From contig JAEZZG010000033.1 in assembly GCA_023442485.1 (NCBI GenBank), forward strand, positions 1-50,739: 50,739 nucleotides of DNA. Direction: 5' to 3'. How positions within the stretch are numbered: position 1 is the stretch's first letter; the number at the start of each line of letters is the position of its first letter. The stretch is from Actinomycetes bacterium. GTDB lineage: Bacteria; Actinomycetota; Actinomycetes; Propionibacteriales; Propionibacteriaceae. The translations under genes and the position numbers were made by a program. Below, piece after piece: positions 8,129-14,790 of the stretch. The notes under the pieces were generated by a model. The model was given only the letters and a program-made list of their open reading frames with translations, did no database searches and was not told where the DNA came from.

Positions 8129-8405
8129 GGTGGTTGTAGGGGATGGATAAAACCGGGGTGTTTATTCTGTGGGTTTTCTGAAGAAGACGTCGGTAATTGT
8201 GGGATAACCCCTAGTCAGGTTTGATTTGGCGAAGTGATTGAAAGCCTAAGCGTTAGGTTGGTCGATATACTACTTGGCATTACGAGAGGGATGCTCTCGT
8301 AGTCTCTCATCCAGTTGTGATTTGTAGTGAGATCGTCTCGAGGGTCCAAGATTCTCTAACTGATGTCGCAGAGAAAAGCAGAGTGGGTGAAGTCGAAAGT
8401 TGGGC

Positions 8406-8426
8406 AGCTCCCTGGGGGGGGGAGCT
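8406..8426 (-). ncRNA. Hairpin with C-rich loop, 6C-like on the minus strand
   Basis: Read on the minus strand, AGCTCCC and GGGAGCT form a 7-bp stem closing a loop of six C and one A. Actinobacterial 6C small RNAs are defined by two stem-loops with six or more C in the loops. Only one such hairpin is visible here, so this is a weak candidate. On the plus strand the same element is a G-rich loop within a nine-G run (8414-8422). Confidence 0.25.
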
Positions 8427-8456
8427 ATCTTCTATAGATAATGCCTAGCGCATTGA

Positions 8457-8506
8457 GGGAGTTTGAGTTCGTCGCCCTTGCCGAATCTCGAACTCCCTTC
8501 CGTTTT
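8457..8506 (+). terminator. Probable intrinsic terminator
   Basis: GGGAGTTTGAG (8457-8467) pairs with CTCGAACTCCC (8487-8497), an 11-bp stem with one G-T pair, followed by TTCCGTTTT. It may end the sqdB operon transcript or a small RNA lying between that operon and dnaB. Confidence 0.55.
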
Positions 8507-8723
8507 AAATCCGCACGCTTCGATCACTGCCCGTACCTGGGTGCGGCCTGTGCGCATTAGATTACGAAATCCTAAGGATCTTGGGCGGCTACCCTCTCGT
8601 CCAGCTTCCACCGCTAGTCACAGCCTAGAACGGCCTCGGGTCGCTAAGAATTTCGTCTCGTCGCAGTCGCGCAGATGAGGGACTTGCAAACAACTGACCT
8701 GCGATGGCCTACGCTACCTTCCG

Positions 8724-8933
8724 ATGGGAGTAAGCGATGAAAATCTTATCGAGGCCGAAGAGACCGTCGCTATCCCGCTGACTACCTCGAATCAAGCCCT
8801 GGTGATCACGATCAAGCGCAAGAAGGGTAAAAGTGGCGCCCAGTCCCAGACGGGGGCAGGTCAGGGCGAAATCCTGCACTTAATGCGCGCAACACCGTCA
8901 CAACCTGGCAGTGACAGCGGTCGTCTGCGCTAG
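8724..8933 (+). CDS. Small hypothetical protein, doubtful
   Basis: A 69-residue frame from ATG 8724 that meets dnaB tail to tail and overlaps its stop by four bases. The first half (MGVSDENLIEAEETVAIPLT, then ALVITIKRKKGK) could be a short beta-rich domain; the second half is Gly/Gln/Ser-rich and looks unstructured. There is no clear ribosome site, and I recognise no family. It may be the remnant of a longer gene or a chance frame. Confidence 0.25.
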   Translation: MGVSDENLIEAEETVAIPLTTSNQALVITIKRKKGKSGAQSQTGAGQGEILHLMRATPSQPGSDSGRLR

Positions 8934-10270
8934 AGCTGCATGTTGGTGAAGCGCGAGTAGTTGCCTTGGAAGGCCACCGGGATGGTGTCTGTGCGCCCAT
9001 TACGGTGTTTGGCGACGATCAAATCAGCCTCGCCGTCACGATCGGGCATTCCCCTGTTGAGCAAGATGACGATGTCGGCATCCTGCTCCAGCGAGCCAGA
9101 TTCACGCAGGTCAGATAGCATCGGCTTCTTATCGGAGCGCTGTTCTGGGCCACGGTTGAGCTGAGATAAGGCGATGATCGGGATATTGAGCTCCTTGGCA
9201 AGCAGCTTCACCTGACGCGAGAACTCCGACACCTCGACCTGGCGGCTCTCCACCGCCTTCCCTGAGCTCATCAACTGGAGGTAGTCGATGACGATCAACT
9301 GGAGGTCATTGCGCTGTTTCAACCGCCTGGCCTTCGCCCGAATCTCCATCATCGTCAAGTTTGCCGAGTCATCGATATAGAGCGGGGCCTCGGAAATCTT
9401 GGAGATTCTGCGGACGACACGATCCCAGTCGTCATCGCTCATGCGTCCGCGCAAGTGACTCAACTCGACATCGGATTCTGCCGACAAAAGCCTAGAGACG
9501 ATCTCGGATTTGCTCATTTCGAGAGAGAAGAAAGCCGTCGGAAGGTGGTGGTGGACGGCGGCGGCTCGACAGAAGTCAAGGCCCAAGGTGGATTTACCCA
9601 TTGCCGGGCGGGCGGCGATAATCACCATCTGCCCAGGTTGGAGTCCGTTGGTTAGTCGATCCAGTTCAATGAATCCGGTGGGGACGCCGACCATCTGGCC
9701 GTCGCGGGAGTTTGCCGCCTCGATTTCGTCAATAACACCGGGGATCAGCTCGCCTAAAACCTGGTAGCCCTCAGAGGCGCGTTTCTCGCTCACCTCGAAA
9801 AGATCTTGCTGGCACAGATCGACGATGTCGTCGACATCGCCTTGTGCCTCGGTGGCGCGCTGAGAGATCTTGGTTGCGGCACCCAGGAGGCGTCTCAGGA
9901 CGGCCTTGTCGCGGACAATTTGGGCGTAGTAGGCAGCGTTGGCCAAGACGGGGGCGGACTGAGAAATCTCGGCCAAGTACGCGGCCCCGTCGGGGATCAT
10001 GGAGAGCTTGCCATGCTTTTCGAGATTGGTAGCCACCAGAAGGGCATCAATGCCAGAGCCTTGGCCGTAGAGATCAATGATCGAGTCATAGATCATCTCG
10101 TGGATAGCGGTGTAGAAATCGGGGCCTCGGACAATCTCAATCACATTGGCGATCGCGTCTTTTGAAAGCATCATCGCACCCAACACCGCCTGTTCGGCGA
10201 AGCGGTCTTCCGGTATCCGGGTCGCGTTTGCCTGTGAGATCGGCGGGGTAGGGAAGGGGTTGGTGCTCAC
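8930..10270 (-). CDS. dnaB: Replicative DNA helicase
   Basis: A 446-residue DnaB, the normal length, with no intein insertion. The N-terminal helical domain (about residues 20-125) begins PEDRFAEQAVLGAMMLS. The RecA-like motor domain follows a linker and shows VPTGFIELDRLTNGLQPGQM, Walker A ARPAMGKST (220-228), FFSLEMSKSEIV, Walker B LIVIDYLQLM and the C-terminal ALSQLNRGPE, SDLRESGSLEQDAD and AKHRNGRT motifs. The hexamer unwinds DNA ahead of the replication fork and is loaded at the origin with DnaA's help. It stands alone on the minus strand. The region upstream of its start carries a cluster of DnaA-box-like sites, which could link its expression to DnaA. Confidence 0.97.
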   Translation of the reverse strand: MSTNPFPTPPISQANATRIPEDRFAEQAVLGAMMLSKDAIANVIEIVRGPDFYTAIHEMIYDSIIDLYGQGSGIDALLVATNLEKHGKLSMIPDGAAYLAEISQSAPVLANAAYYAQIVRDKAVLRRLLGAATKISQRATEAQGDVDDIVDLCQQDLFEVSEKRASEGYQVLGELIPGVIDEIEAANSRDGQMVGVPTGFIELDRLTNGLQPGQMVIIAARPAMGKSTLGLDFCRAAAVHHHLPTAFFSLEMSKSEIVSRLLSAESDVELSHLRGRMSDDDWDRVVRRISKISEAPLYIDDSANLTMMEIRAKARRLKQRNDLQLIVIDYLQLMSSGKAVESRQVEVSEFSRQVKLLAKELNIPIIALSQLNRGPEQRSDKKPMLSDLRESGSLEQDADIVILLNRGMPDRDGEADLIVAKHRNGRTDTIPVAFQGNYSRFTNMQL

Positions 10271-10364
10271 GTTTCAATCCTGTCTAGAAGGTCGGATACG
10301 ACGCTACCTTAGACTCGAGTCGTCGGCTGAGAATAAAGGAAAGTCTGCCACCGCGCAAACCGGG

Positions 10365-10621
10365 TTTTCCACAAGGATGTGGATAACAGTGGATCAGTGT
10401 GGAGAGTCGGGAGCAAATGGCGGGGCGACTGTGGAAGAAACTGTGGATCAACCCCCAACATTATCGAAGAAATGGCTCTGACTAGGTGTTTTACAGATTT
10501 ACCTGAATGTGCATCAAGAATGAGTGAATCGCGGATTCCTGGGGTTTCGCCGTGCACCAAGGTGCATTTTTGTCTGAACGGGTGCTAAGCAAGCCACCTC
10601 AAAGCGGCCGGTTGTGGATAA
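10365..10621. promoter_or_regulatory. DnaA-box cluster
   Basis: Two perfect matches to the DnaA box TTATCCACA lie on the minus strand (plus-strand TGTGGATAA at 10378-10386 and 10613-10621). Near matches surround them: TTTTCCACA at 10365-10373, TGTGGATCA at 10442-10450, TGTGCATCA at 10508-10516, and several TGTGGA cores between 10389 and 10440. DnaA binds such clusters at origins and at regulated promoters. Since dnaA and dnaN are not next to it, it is more likely a DnaA-responsive control region for dnaB or a titration site than the origin. Confidence 0.55.
10475..10495 (+). repeat. 21-base motif, first copy in dnaB-csoR region
   Basis: This stretch matches 49792-49812 at 19 of 21 bases. It lies between DnaA-box-like sites, about 250 bases before csoR. 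Confidence 0.45.
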
Positions 10622-10661
10622 GTTTCGGCCTGACCAGCCCACCGTGCGAAGTGTCCCCAGA

Positions 10662-10692
10662 TTGACTTTCCGATACCCCTAGGGGGTATTCT
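10662..10692 (+). promoter_or_regulatory. csoR promoter with CsoR operator
   Basis: TTGACT at 10662-10667 can serve as the -35 and TATTCT at 10687-10692 as the -10, with a long 19-base spacer. Across the spacer and -10 lies the palindrome ATACCCC-TAG-GGGGTAT (10673-10689), perfect over seven bases per arm. This is the kind of GC-tract palindrome bound by CsoR. Copper-free CsoR bound here would block the polymerase; Cu(I) releases it. Confidence 0.85.
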
Positions 10693-10726
10693 TGGTGCGG
10701 GTGAGAGGAGCCCAGGAGGAGAAGAG

Positions 10727-11047
10727 ATGTCTAGTTGTTGTCATCGCGTTGAAGAAAGTGGTGAAGGTCACTACGGATACGTCGACACCAAGCGTGCCTA
10801 TGTGCGTCGGCTAAGCCGCATCGAAGGCCAAATCCGAGGCATTAAAGCAATGCTGGAGGACGAGAAATACTGCATCGACATCTTGACCCAGATCTCGGCG
10901 GTCACTGGCGCCCTGCGCGCCCTCGCTCTGCTCCTCGTCGACGACCACCTCTCACAGTGTGTGGTGCGGGCGGTGCGTTCCTCCCAGGATGAGACCGAGG
11001 TCAAACTCGCTGAAATCTCCGACGTCCTCGCCCGACTCATGAAATAG
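10727..11047 (+). CDS. csoR: Copper-sensing repressor
   Basis: A 106-residue all-helical regulator of the CsoR/RcnR family. The Cu(I) ligands are present in the expected spacing: Cys49 in EKYCIDIL, then His74 and Cys78 in DDHLSQCV, matching the C-x24-H-x3-C pattern of the characterised mycobacterial protein. The DNA-contact helix shows RRLSRIEGQIRGIKAMLED, the family signature. An extra N-terminal stretch, MSSCCHRVEESGEGH, holds two Cys and a His and could bind metal, but such tails vary. A strong GGAGGAG site lies before the ATG. It is the first gene of the csoR-copZ-copA operon and is autoregulated through the palindrome just upstream. Confidence 0.95.
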   Translation: MSSCCHRVEESGEGHYGYVDTKRAYVRRLSRIEGQIRGIKAMLEDEKYCIDILTQISAVTGALRALALLLVDDHLSQCVVRAVRSSQDETEVKLAEISDVLARLMK

Positions 11048-11106
11048 CAAAGCCGGCCCGTCAGGGCACGTCTTCACACAGTGCCATCGAATGAAAGGAA
11101 AACCTT

Positions 11107-11319
11107 ATGGCTAGCACCAGTTACTCCGTCACCGGCATGACCTGCGGGCATTGCGTCGGTCACATCAGTGACGAAGTTAAAGCCATTACCGGTGTGGAAA
11201 GTGTCGAGATCAATCTCGCGTCGGGAACCATGGTCATCAACTCGGCCGAGGCTATCCCCTTCGACAAGGTCAAAGAGGCCGTCGAAGAAGCAGGCGACTA
11301 CCAGGTCGAAGAAAACTAG
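11107..11319 (+). CDS. copZ: Copper chaperone, heavy-metal-associated domain
   Basis: A 70-residue single HMA domain with the metal-binding GMTCGHCVGHI motif near the N-terminus and the usual ferredoxin-like beta-alpha-beta pattern (GVESVEINLASGTMVI and VKEAVEEAGDYQV). It carries Cu(I) in the cytoplasm and hands it to the copper ATPase, and in related systems to the CsoR sensor. It lies 59 bases after csoR and 30 before copA. The second Cys of the CxxC is followed by Val rather than the common Ala or Lys, which is within family variation. Confidence 0.95.
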   Translation: MASTSYSVTGMTCGHCVGHISDEVKAITGVESVEINLASGTMVINSAEAIPFDKVKEAVEEAGDYQVEEN

Positions 11320-11349
11320 CACACCCTTGCACAGACCCGAGTAATACAA

Positions 11350-13599
11350 GTGACTACCAGCGTTGAAGACAAAATCGCCGAAACCAAATCAGAACTGATC
11401 ACCCTCGACATCACCGGGATGACCTGTGCCGCCTGCGCCGCGCGGATCGAAAAGAAGCTGAACAAGCTGCCCGGAGTCAAGGCGGCGGTGAACTACGCCA
11501 CCGCCCAGGCCTGCGTCGTCGGGGAATGCGGCGTCGATGAAATGATCGCCGCAGTCGAGAAGGCCGGTTACGGCGCCAGCCCAGCCACACCCGATTCGAT
11601 GCAGGACATCGGTGCTTCCGACGAGGAGCGCCAATCCTTGAAGAATCGGGTCCTAGTGTCGGCAATCCTTTCGGTGCCGGTGATCGTGGTATCCATGATC
11701 CCCGCCTGGCAGTTCCCCGGATGGCAGTGGGTGAGCTTCGCGCTGGCTACGGTGGTCGTATTCGCCTGCGGGTTGTCCTTCCACGTCACCGCCGTGCGTA
11801 ATCTCCGTCGGGGTGCGACGACGATGGACACGCTGATTTCCTTGGGCACCTTATCGGCCTATCTGTGGTCGGCGTGGGCGATGATCTGGGGGAATGCCGG
11901 ACAGATTGGCCTCACGCACCGGTTCCATTGGGCGCTGATGCGTTCCGACGCTAGCGCCAACATTTACTTTGAGGCTGCGTGCGGGATCATCACCTTCATC
12001 TTGATGGGGCGCTATGTCGAGGCCCGGTCGAAACGCCAGGCGGGTTCTGCCTTGTCGGCGCTACTGACGATGAGGGCGAAGCAGGTCACCATCATTCGTG
12101 ACAGGAAAGAACGCTCCTACCCGATCGAGGTGTTGAGACCTGGAGATATCTTCGTGGTGCTGCCAGGGGGCAATGTTGCCACGGACGGTGAAATCGTCTC
12201 CGGCCATTCCTCAGTCAACAACTCCTTGATCACAGGGGAATCGGTTCCGGTCGATGTCGGCCCCGGCGATCAGGTGATTGGGGGTACCGTCAACACCGAC
12301 GGGCGGCTGGAAGTCAAAGCGACAGCCGTCGGCCCCGACACTCGCCTGGCTGGGATCGCACGTCTGGTCGAACAAGCCCAAACCGGCAAGGCCCAAGTCC
12401 AGCGTCTTGCTGACAGGGTCTCGGCGATTTTCGTGCCGACGGTATTGACCTTGGCCTTGGTGACCTTCGTCTCCTGGATGGTGGCCGGGGCTGAGGCCAG
12501 CTACGCCTTCGCGACTGCGGTGGCGGTGCTGATCATTGCCTGCCCATGTGCCCTAGGGCTCGCCACCCCCACCGCGCTTCTTGCCGGAACGGGACGAGGA
12601 GCGCAGCTGGGGATCGTGATCCGTGGGCCTGAAGTCCTCGAACGAACCCGGGCAACCGACGTCATCGTCGTGGACAAGACCGGAACAGTCACCACCGGGC
12701 AGATGCGGGTCGACCAGGTGGTCAGCGCAGGGCGCGCCAGCATCGCCGAGTTGTTGACGAAACTCGGAGCGGTCGAGGCCTCATCAACCCATCCGATTGC
12801 CAAAGCAATCGTCGCCGAAGCCCAAGCAAAGGGCCTGGAGTTCCCCGCAGTCTCCGACGCACAGGCTCACCCCGGGCTAGGGGTTAGGGCTATCGTTGAT
12901 GGGAAACGTGTCTGGGCAGGAAACCTCGCTTTGATGAGGCAGGCAGAGATGGATACCGGGGTTGCTGACGAGGTGATCGGCGACGAATCAGGCCCCGACA
13001 CATCCAGCCGTGTCTTCGTCGGGTGGGACGGCATCGTCCAAGGCATGGTGAGCGTGTCTGACTCCATCAAGGAATCCGCCAAACCGGGGCTGCAACACCT
13101 GAAAGACCTCGGCCTCGAGGTGATCATGCTCACCGGCGACCATCGTCGACCCGCAGACGCCGTGGCCGCGCAGCTACCGATCGACCGCGTCTATGCTGAA
13201 CTGCTGCCCGAACAGAAACACGAAGTGATCCAGGAACTACAAAGAGACGGCAGAGTGGTCGCGATGGTGGGGGACGGGATCAACGACGCCGCCGCTTTGG
13301 CCCAGGCCGACATCGGTATCGCGATGGGGGCCGGAACTGACCTAGCTATCGCCGCCTCCGACATCACCATCATGAATGACGACCTCAACCAGGTTGCAGA
13401 TTCGTTGCGTCTGTCCCGGGCGACCCTTGGCATCATCAAAGGCAACCTGTTCTGGGCATTCGCCTACAACGTTGCCGCCCTCCCCATCGCTGCACTCGGA
13501 TTCTTGAACCCGATGCTTGCAGGCTTAGCGATGTCGCTTTCCTCGGTCTTCGTCGTGACGAACTCGCTCAGGCTCACCAGGTTCACACCGCGACACTAA
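11350..13599 (+). CDS. copA: Copper-exporting P-type ATPase
   Basis: A 749-residue P1B-type ATPase starting at GTG 11350. One N-terminal HMA domain carries GMTCAACAARIEKK (Cys26, Cys29). The membrane part contains the ion-binding CPC (Cys398-Pro-Cys400) in IIACPCALGLATPTALL. The actuator loop has TGES, the phosphorylation loop DKTGT (Asp442), the nucleotide domain a His-Pro in ASSTHPIAKA, and the hinge GDGINDAAALAQADIGIAMG. The C-terminal membrane helices hold the YN and M-x2-S-S residues in FAYNVAALPIAALG and AMSLSSVFVVTNSLRL, which mark the Cu(I) subgroup. It exports excess Cu(I) and is controlled with csoR and copZ. A strong terminator follows immediately. Confidence 0.97.
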   Translation: MTTSVEDKIAETKSELITLDITGMTCAACAARIEKKLNKLPGVKAAVNYATAQACVVGECGVDEMIAAVEKAGYGASPATPDSMQDIGASDEERQSLKNRVLVSAILSVPVIVVSMIPAWQFPGWQWVSFALATVVVFACGLSFHVTAVRNLRRGATTMDTLISLGTLSAYLWSAWAMIWGNAGQIGLTHRFHWALMRSDASANIYFEAACGIITFILMGRYVEARSKRQAGSALSALLTMRAKQVTIIRDRKERSYPIEVLRPGDIFVVLPGGNVATDGEIVSGHSSVNNSLITGESVPVDVGPGDQVIGGTVNTDGRLEVKATAVGPDTRLAGIARLVEQAQTGKAQVQRLADRVSAIFVPTVLTLALVTFVSWMVAGAEASYAFATAVAVLIIACPCALGLATPTALLAGTGRGAQLGIVIRGPEVLERTRATDVIVVDKTGTVTTGQMRVDQVVSAGRASIAELLTKLGAVEASSTHPIAKAIVAEAQAKGLEFPAVSDAQAHPGLGVRAIVDGKRVWAGNLALMRQAEMDTGVADEVIGDESGPDTSSRVFVGWDGIVQGMVSVSDSIKESAKPGLQHLKDLGLEVIMLTGDHRRPADAVAAQLPIDRVYAELLPEQKHEVIQELQRDGRVVAMVGDGINDAAALAQADIGIAMGAGTDLAIAASDITIMNDDLNQVADSLRLSRATLGIIKGNLFWAFAYNVAALPIAALGFLNPMLAGLAMSLSSVFVVTNSLRLTRFTPRH

Positions 13600-13615
13600 C
13601 CGGCCATCACCACAG

Positions 13616-13649
13616 CAGAGGGCAAGATCATCAGCGACCTTGCCCTCTG
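13616..13649. terminator. Bidirectional terminator between copA and the redox operon
   Basis: CAGAGGGCAAG (13616-13626) pairs perfectly with CTTGCCCTCTG (13639-13649) over 11 bp with a 12-base loop, followed by a T-rich stretch on the plus strand. It lies between two convergent genes and can serve both. Confidence 0.85.
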
Positions 13650-13656
13650 TAGGATT

Positions 13657-14790
13657 TTATGAATGCCCGTATCGGCGTTTGGCCTTCTCAATCGCCGACA
13701 GATAGCCGGAGCGGGCATATTCGTCAGCCGGGGCCTCAGCAGGCACGGCCAACATGCCGCGCACCTGCGACAAAGACACTTGCTTACGACGCAAATACAT
13801 CGTCAACCCGTCCAGCATGGATTGAACCCGGCCCACGCCGTGTCGAAGCAAAGCCGAGGTAGTCATCACCACGTCAGCACCGGCCAGCAAGGCCTTGATG
13901 ACGTCCTCGCCGCTATCGACACCAGTCGTGAGGGCTAGCGATCCTTGAACCTTATTGCGCAGGGCTGCGATCCAGGTGCGCGGAAGCCGGGCCTCAAATG
14001 GTGTGGACAGTTCCAACCCGGAGACGACGTCGGGGGTTTCCACGTCAATATCGGGCTGGACGAACCGGTTGAACAGAACCAAACCGTCAGCGCCTGCTCG
14101 ATCGAGATTCAACGCCATATTGCCCACAGACGAGAAGAAGGGGCTGAGTTTGACCGAGACCGGGATGTCCACCGCCTGCTTCACCCCGGCCAGAATCTCC
14201 AGGTGGCGGGCTTCGACGTCACGAGGATCGGTATCGACGTCACCTGGGATGTAGTAGATGTTCAGTTCGATGGCGGCCGCACCCGCATCCTGCATTCGGC
14301 GAGCCATGCGCACCCAGTCACCGCTTTGTGAACCATTGATGGAGGCAATTAGCGGGACGGTCAGGGCGCTCGCTCCGGACTCGATCAGACGCAGATACTT
14401 CGAGGACACCCCCGCCCTCGATGCCGCATGGGTGGGGAAGAAGGTCATCGCCTCAGCGAAAGACTCCTGGTGTTCCTCTAACTCTCGGGTGCCACGGGCA
14501 TCTTCGTAACGGATCTGCTCCTCGAACAGGGAGAACAACACGACCGCGCCAACCCCGGCGTCTTGAAGCTCAGTCAAACCGCGTAGGCTCTGCTGGATTG
14601 GGCCAGGCGAAGCCACGATCGGGTTCTTCAAGCGCAACCCAAGGTACTGCGTGGTCAGGTCGTAGCTCGCACCCGGCTCCACTACCGGATGGAAGGCAGG
14701 ACGCAGTGAATCCGTCTGGGAACTTCCCGCTTGAGATTTCGACGCTGCCGACGCGGCGGCAGCCTTCAAGGCTTCAGATAACTCAGCCAT
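13657..14790 (-). CDS. Dihydroorotate dehydrogenase-like flavoprotein
   Basis: A 377-residue TIM-barrel protein of the DHO dehydrogenase family after a low-complexity Ala/Ser-rich N-terminal stretch of about 40 residues. Family features include DLTTQYLGLRLKNPIVASPGP, VSVKLSPFFSS (FMN-binding Lys), GADGLVLFNRF and the phosphate-binding SLALTTGVDSGEDVIKALLAGADVV region. The catalytic region that in true enzymes reads N-x-S-C/x-PN is replaced by NIYYIPGDVDTDP, so the usual Cys or Ser base is missing and it probably does not make orotate. Its ATG overlaps the nifJ stop (TAATG), so the two are coupled. The three-gene neighbourhood points to a redox role with pyruvate:ferredoxin oxidoreductase. The real substrate is unknown. 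Confidence 0.8.
   Translation of the reverse strand: MAELSEALKAAAASAASKSQAGSSQTDSLRPAFHPVVEPGASYDLTTQYLGLRLKNPIVASPGPIQQSLRGLTELQDAGVGAVVLFSLFEEQIRYEDARGTRELEEHQESFAEAMTFFPTHAASRAGVSSKYLRLIESGASALTVPLIASINGSQSGDWVRMARRMQDAGAAAIELNIYYIPGDVDTDPRDVEARHLEILAGVKQAVDIPVSVKLSPFFSSVGNMALNLDRAGADGLVLFNRFVQPDIDVETPDVVSGLELSTPFEARLPRTWIAALRNKVQGSLALTTGVDSGEDVIKALLAGADVVMTTSALLRHGVGRVQSMLDGLTMYLRRKQVSLSQVRGMLAVPAEAPADEYARSGYLSAIEKAKRRYGHS

Larger units (their letters stand above)
8282..8506 (+). ncRNA. Candidate structured RNA, family unknown
   Basis: Within about 225 bases there are four successive stem-loops. They are ACGAGAG (8282-8288) with CTCTCGT; TTCTCT (about 8352) with AGAGAA (about 8370); AGCTCCC (8406-8412) with GGGAGCT (8420-8426); and the terminator-like stem at 8457-8497 followed by TTCCGTTTT. 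A run of hairpins ending in a terminator is the layout of a small RNA transcription unit. I see no RNase P, tmRNA, SRP or tRNA signature, and the start and even the strand are uncertain. Confidence 0.3.
8129..8723. other. Long structured intergenic region
   Basis: 595 bases without a convincing protein gene. It contains several inverted repeats between 8282 and 8506, listed separately: ACGAGAG/CTCTCGT, TTCTCT/AGAGAA, AGCTCCC/GGGAGCT around a nine-G run, and a longer terminator-like hairpin. The short frame at 8463-8678 starts inside that terminator and looks random. The density of hairpins suggests a small RNA gene or a complex 3' leader, but I recognise no named RNA family on the plus strand. 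Confidence 0.5.
10271..10726. other. Divergent dnaB/csoR intergenic region
   Basis: 456 bases that hold the dnaB promoter on the minus strand, a cluster of DnaA-box-like sites, a 21-base motif shared with the region after dmsA (10475-10495), a TGCACC-AA-GGTGCA inverted repeat at 10553-10566, and the csoR promoter and operator at the right end. The short frames here are low-quality and overlap these sites, so I do not call a gene. Confidence 0.6.

Noticed and set aside
10365..10621. Chromosomal origin of replication
   Set aside because: DnaA boxes are present, but dnaA, dnaN, rpmH and an AT-rich unwinding region are not adjacent, so a regulatory cluster is the more careful call.
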